Positions 63,621-64,000 of a stretch of 64,000 nt of DNA are shown one piece after another (within the stretch, counting starts at the first letter, position 1; each line of letters opens with the position of its first letter). Both the position numbers and the translations under genes were made by a program. Source of the DNA: UTCHB3 sp964531325 (GTDB lineage Bacteria; Bacteroidota; Ignavibacteria; Ignavibacteriales; Ignavibacteriaceae); the NCBI GenBank assembly GCA_964531325.1, contig CAZHCW010000008.1:90783-154782 (forward strand), in the 5' to 3' direction. The notes beneath the pieces are model-generated. The model saw nothing but the letters and a program-made list of their open reading frames with translations. It made no database searches and had not been told where the DNA came from.

Positions 63621-63710
63621 GAAAATTTTCTACAATAACCGGGAATTCGATCAAAAATTTTGAAAATTTTCTACAATAACGGCATTTTTTCGGATTTTTT
63701 CTATAATAAG
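63621..63710. repeat. Direct repeats 'gaaaattttctacaataac'
   Basis: The 19-mer occurs exactly at 63621-63639 and 63662-63680, and a diverged form (ggattttttctataataag) at 63692-63710. Each is followed by cgg or ggc. They are next to the 25-bp repeats and probably belong to the same element. Confidence 0.6.
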
Positions 63711-64000
63711 CGGTTTTATGAAAGTTTTTTGGTATTCCTTTCCGGTGAAAACTTTAGATTAATTTCCAAAACAGACCCATTCTCACTTCAACACAGATCA
63801 TTATTTTTTGATTATTTCGGATTCAGTTTGCATAACGAAGATAACATGAACAGTACTTTTTAAAAGACTGGAATCTTGCACTTAACTCTTCCTAATTGTC
63901 TATGTACTCAGCATAGTTTTTTTTTTATAATAGTTTGAAAAACCACTTGACTTTAATATGAAAATTTAGTAAGTTCCTCTGTCAATTTAGGGGTACTTTC

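Larger units (their letters stand above)
63388..64000. other. Non-coding right end with nrf promoter region and repeats
   Basis: About 613 bp without a supportable gene. The left part is the nrfHA leader with the palindrome noted separately. The middle carries two sets of direct repeats. The right part is AT-rich; a 67-aa Phe-rich frame at 63660-63863 covers repeats and looks spurious. The element or gene to which the repeats belong may continue past the window. Confidence 0.5.

Noticed and set aside
63660..63863. A 67-aa Phe-rich frame at the right edge
   Set aside because: It starts inside the direct repeats, has no ribosome site and no recognisable motif.
1..64000. tRNA genes, rRNA, CRISPR arrays, riboswitches
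   Set aside because: Reading by eye I found no cloverleaf ends, repeat-spacer pattern or known riboswitch core; a tRNAscan or Infernal run would be decisive.

Overview
The window looks like a chromosomal segment of an AT-rich, Gram-negative member of the Bacteroidota/Chlorobiota/Ignavibacteriota group, most likely an Ignavibacteria-type organism. The evidence is four secreted proteins ending in type IX secretion (T9SS) sorting domains with the 'YPNPFNP'/'FPNPFNP' signature or a close relative, TPR-containing sensor kinases, an Omp85-type barrel protein, NrfHA ammonia-forming nitrite reductase, and Bacteroidetes-like -7 elements (TAnnTTTG) before some genes. No tRNA, rRNA, CRISPR array, integrase or intact transposase was recognised.

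Layout. 1-3.4 kb: the 3' end of a chemotaxis methylesterase (cheB), a CheY-PP2C response regulator, and a T9SS-exported peptidylarginine deiminase that keeps every key residue of the Porphyromonas enzyme. 3.5-11.5 kb: a 51-aa membrane protein, a TPR histidine kinase, clpB, and an Omp85 barrel protein with a kinase-like 'DWDRH' domain. 11.6-15.2 kb (minus strand, then intergenic): a solitary beta-class DNA methyltransferase, a secreted type I pullulanase, and an intergenic patch of oligonucleotide repeats. 15.2-22.4 kb: a T9SS beta-propeller protein, a two-gene AbiL/RloA-RloB-like defence locus whose second gene carries two lesions, and a T9SS subtilisin. 22.5-28 kb (minus strand): a 35-aa membrane microprotein, a 1313-aa cytoplasmic GH13 enzyme with a basic tail, and thymidine phosphorylase.

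28-38.7 kb is a housekeeping block: acyl-ACP desaturase, mnmE, a DUF559 remnant, two parS-like sites, mnmG, rsmG, murQ, a PAP2 phosphatase, mfd and DUF6132. The last genes from rsmG to mfd overlap or nearly touch. 39-43 kb holds a 1.3-kaa T9SS beta-helix protein whose signal peptide is out of frame at a C7 tract. 43.3-54.4 kb is a ten-gene minus-strand run: metF, a Gfo/Idh/MocA oxidoreductase, a class II aldolase, ddl, an FtsB-like protein, rarA, an ArsC/Spx-like protein, a GlmU-like enzyme, a Dna2-like nuclease-helicase and a small secreted protein. 54.5-61 kb: mnmA, a putative hydrolase, an ABC exporter pair, and several lineage-specific secreted or small proteins. 61.3-63.4 kb: nrfHA, with a strong terminator after nrfA. 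The right edge (63.5-63.75 kb) has two sets of short direct repeats, one with an exact 25-bp period, that resemble an insertion-sequence end.

Themes. (i) Protein export by T9SS and degradation or modification of external polymers (deiminase, protease, beta-helix protein) sits beside intracellular and periplasmic alpha-glucan breakdown (pullulanase, large GH13). (ii) Genome-maintenance genes and parS-like sites near mnmE/mnmG/rsmG suggest proximity to the replication origin. (iii) Homopolymer-associated frame disruptions occur twice (A9 in the rloB-like gene, C7 in the beta-helix gene). They may be mutation, phase variation or assembly error.
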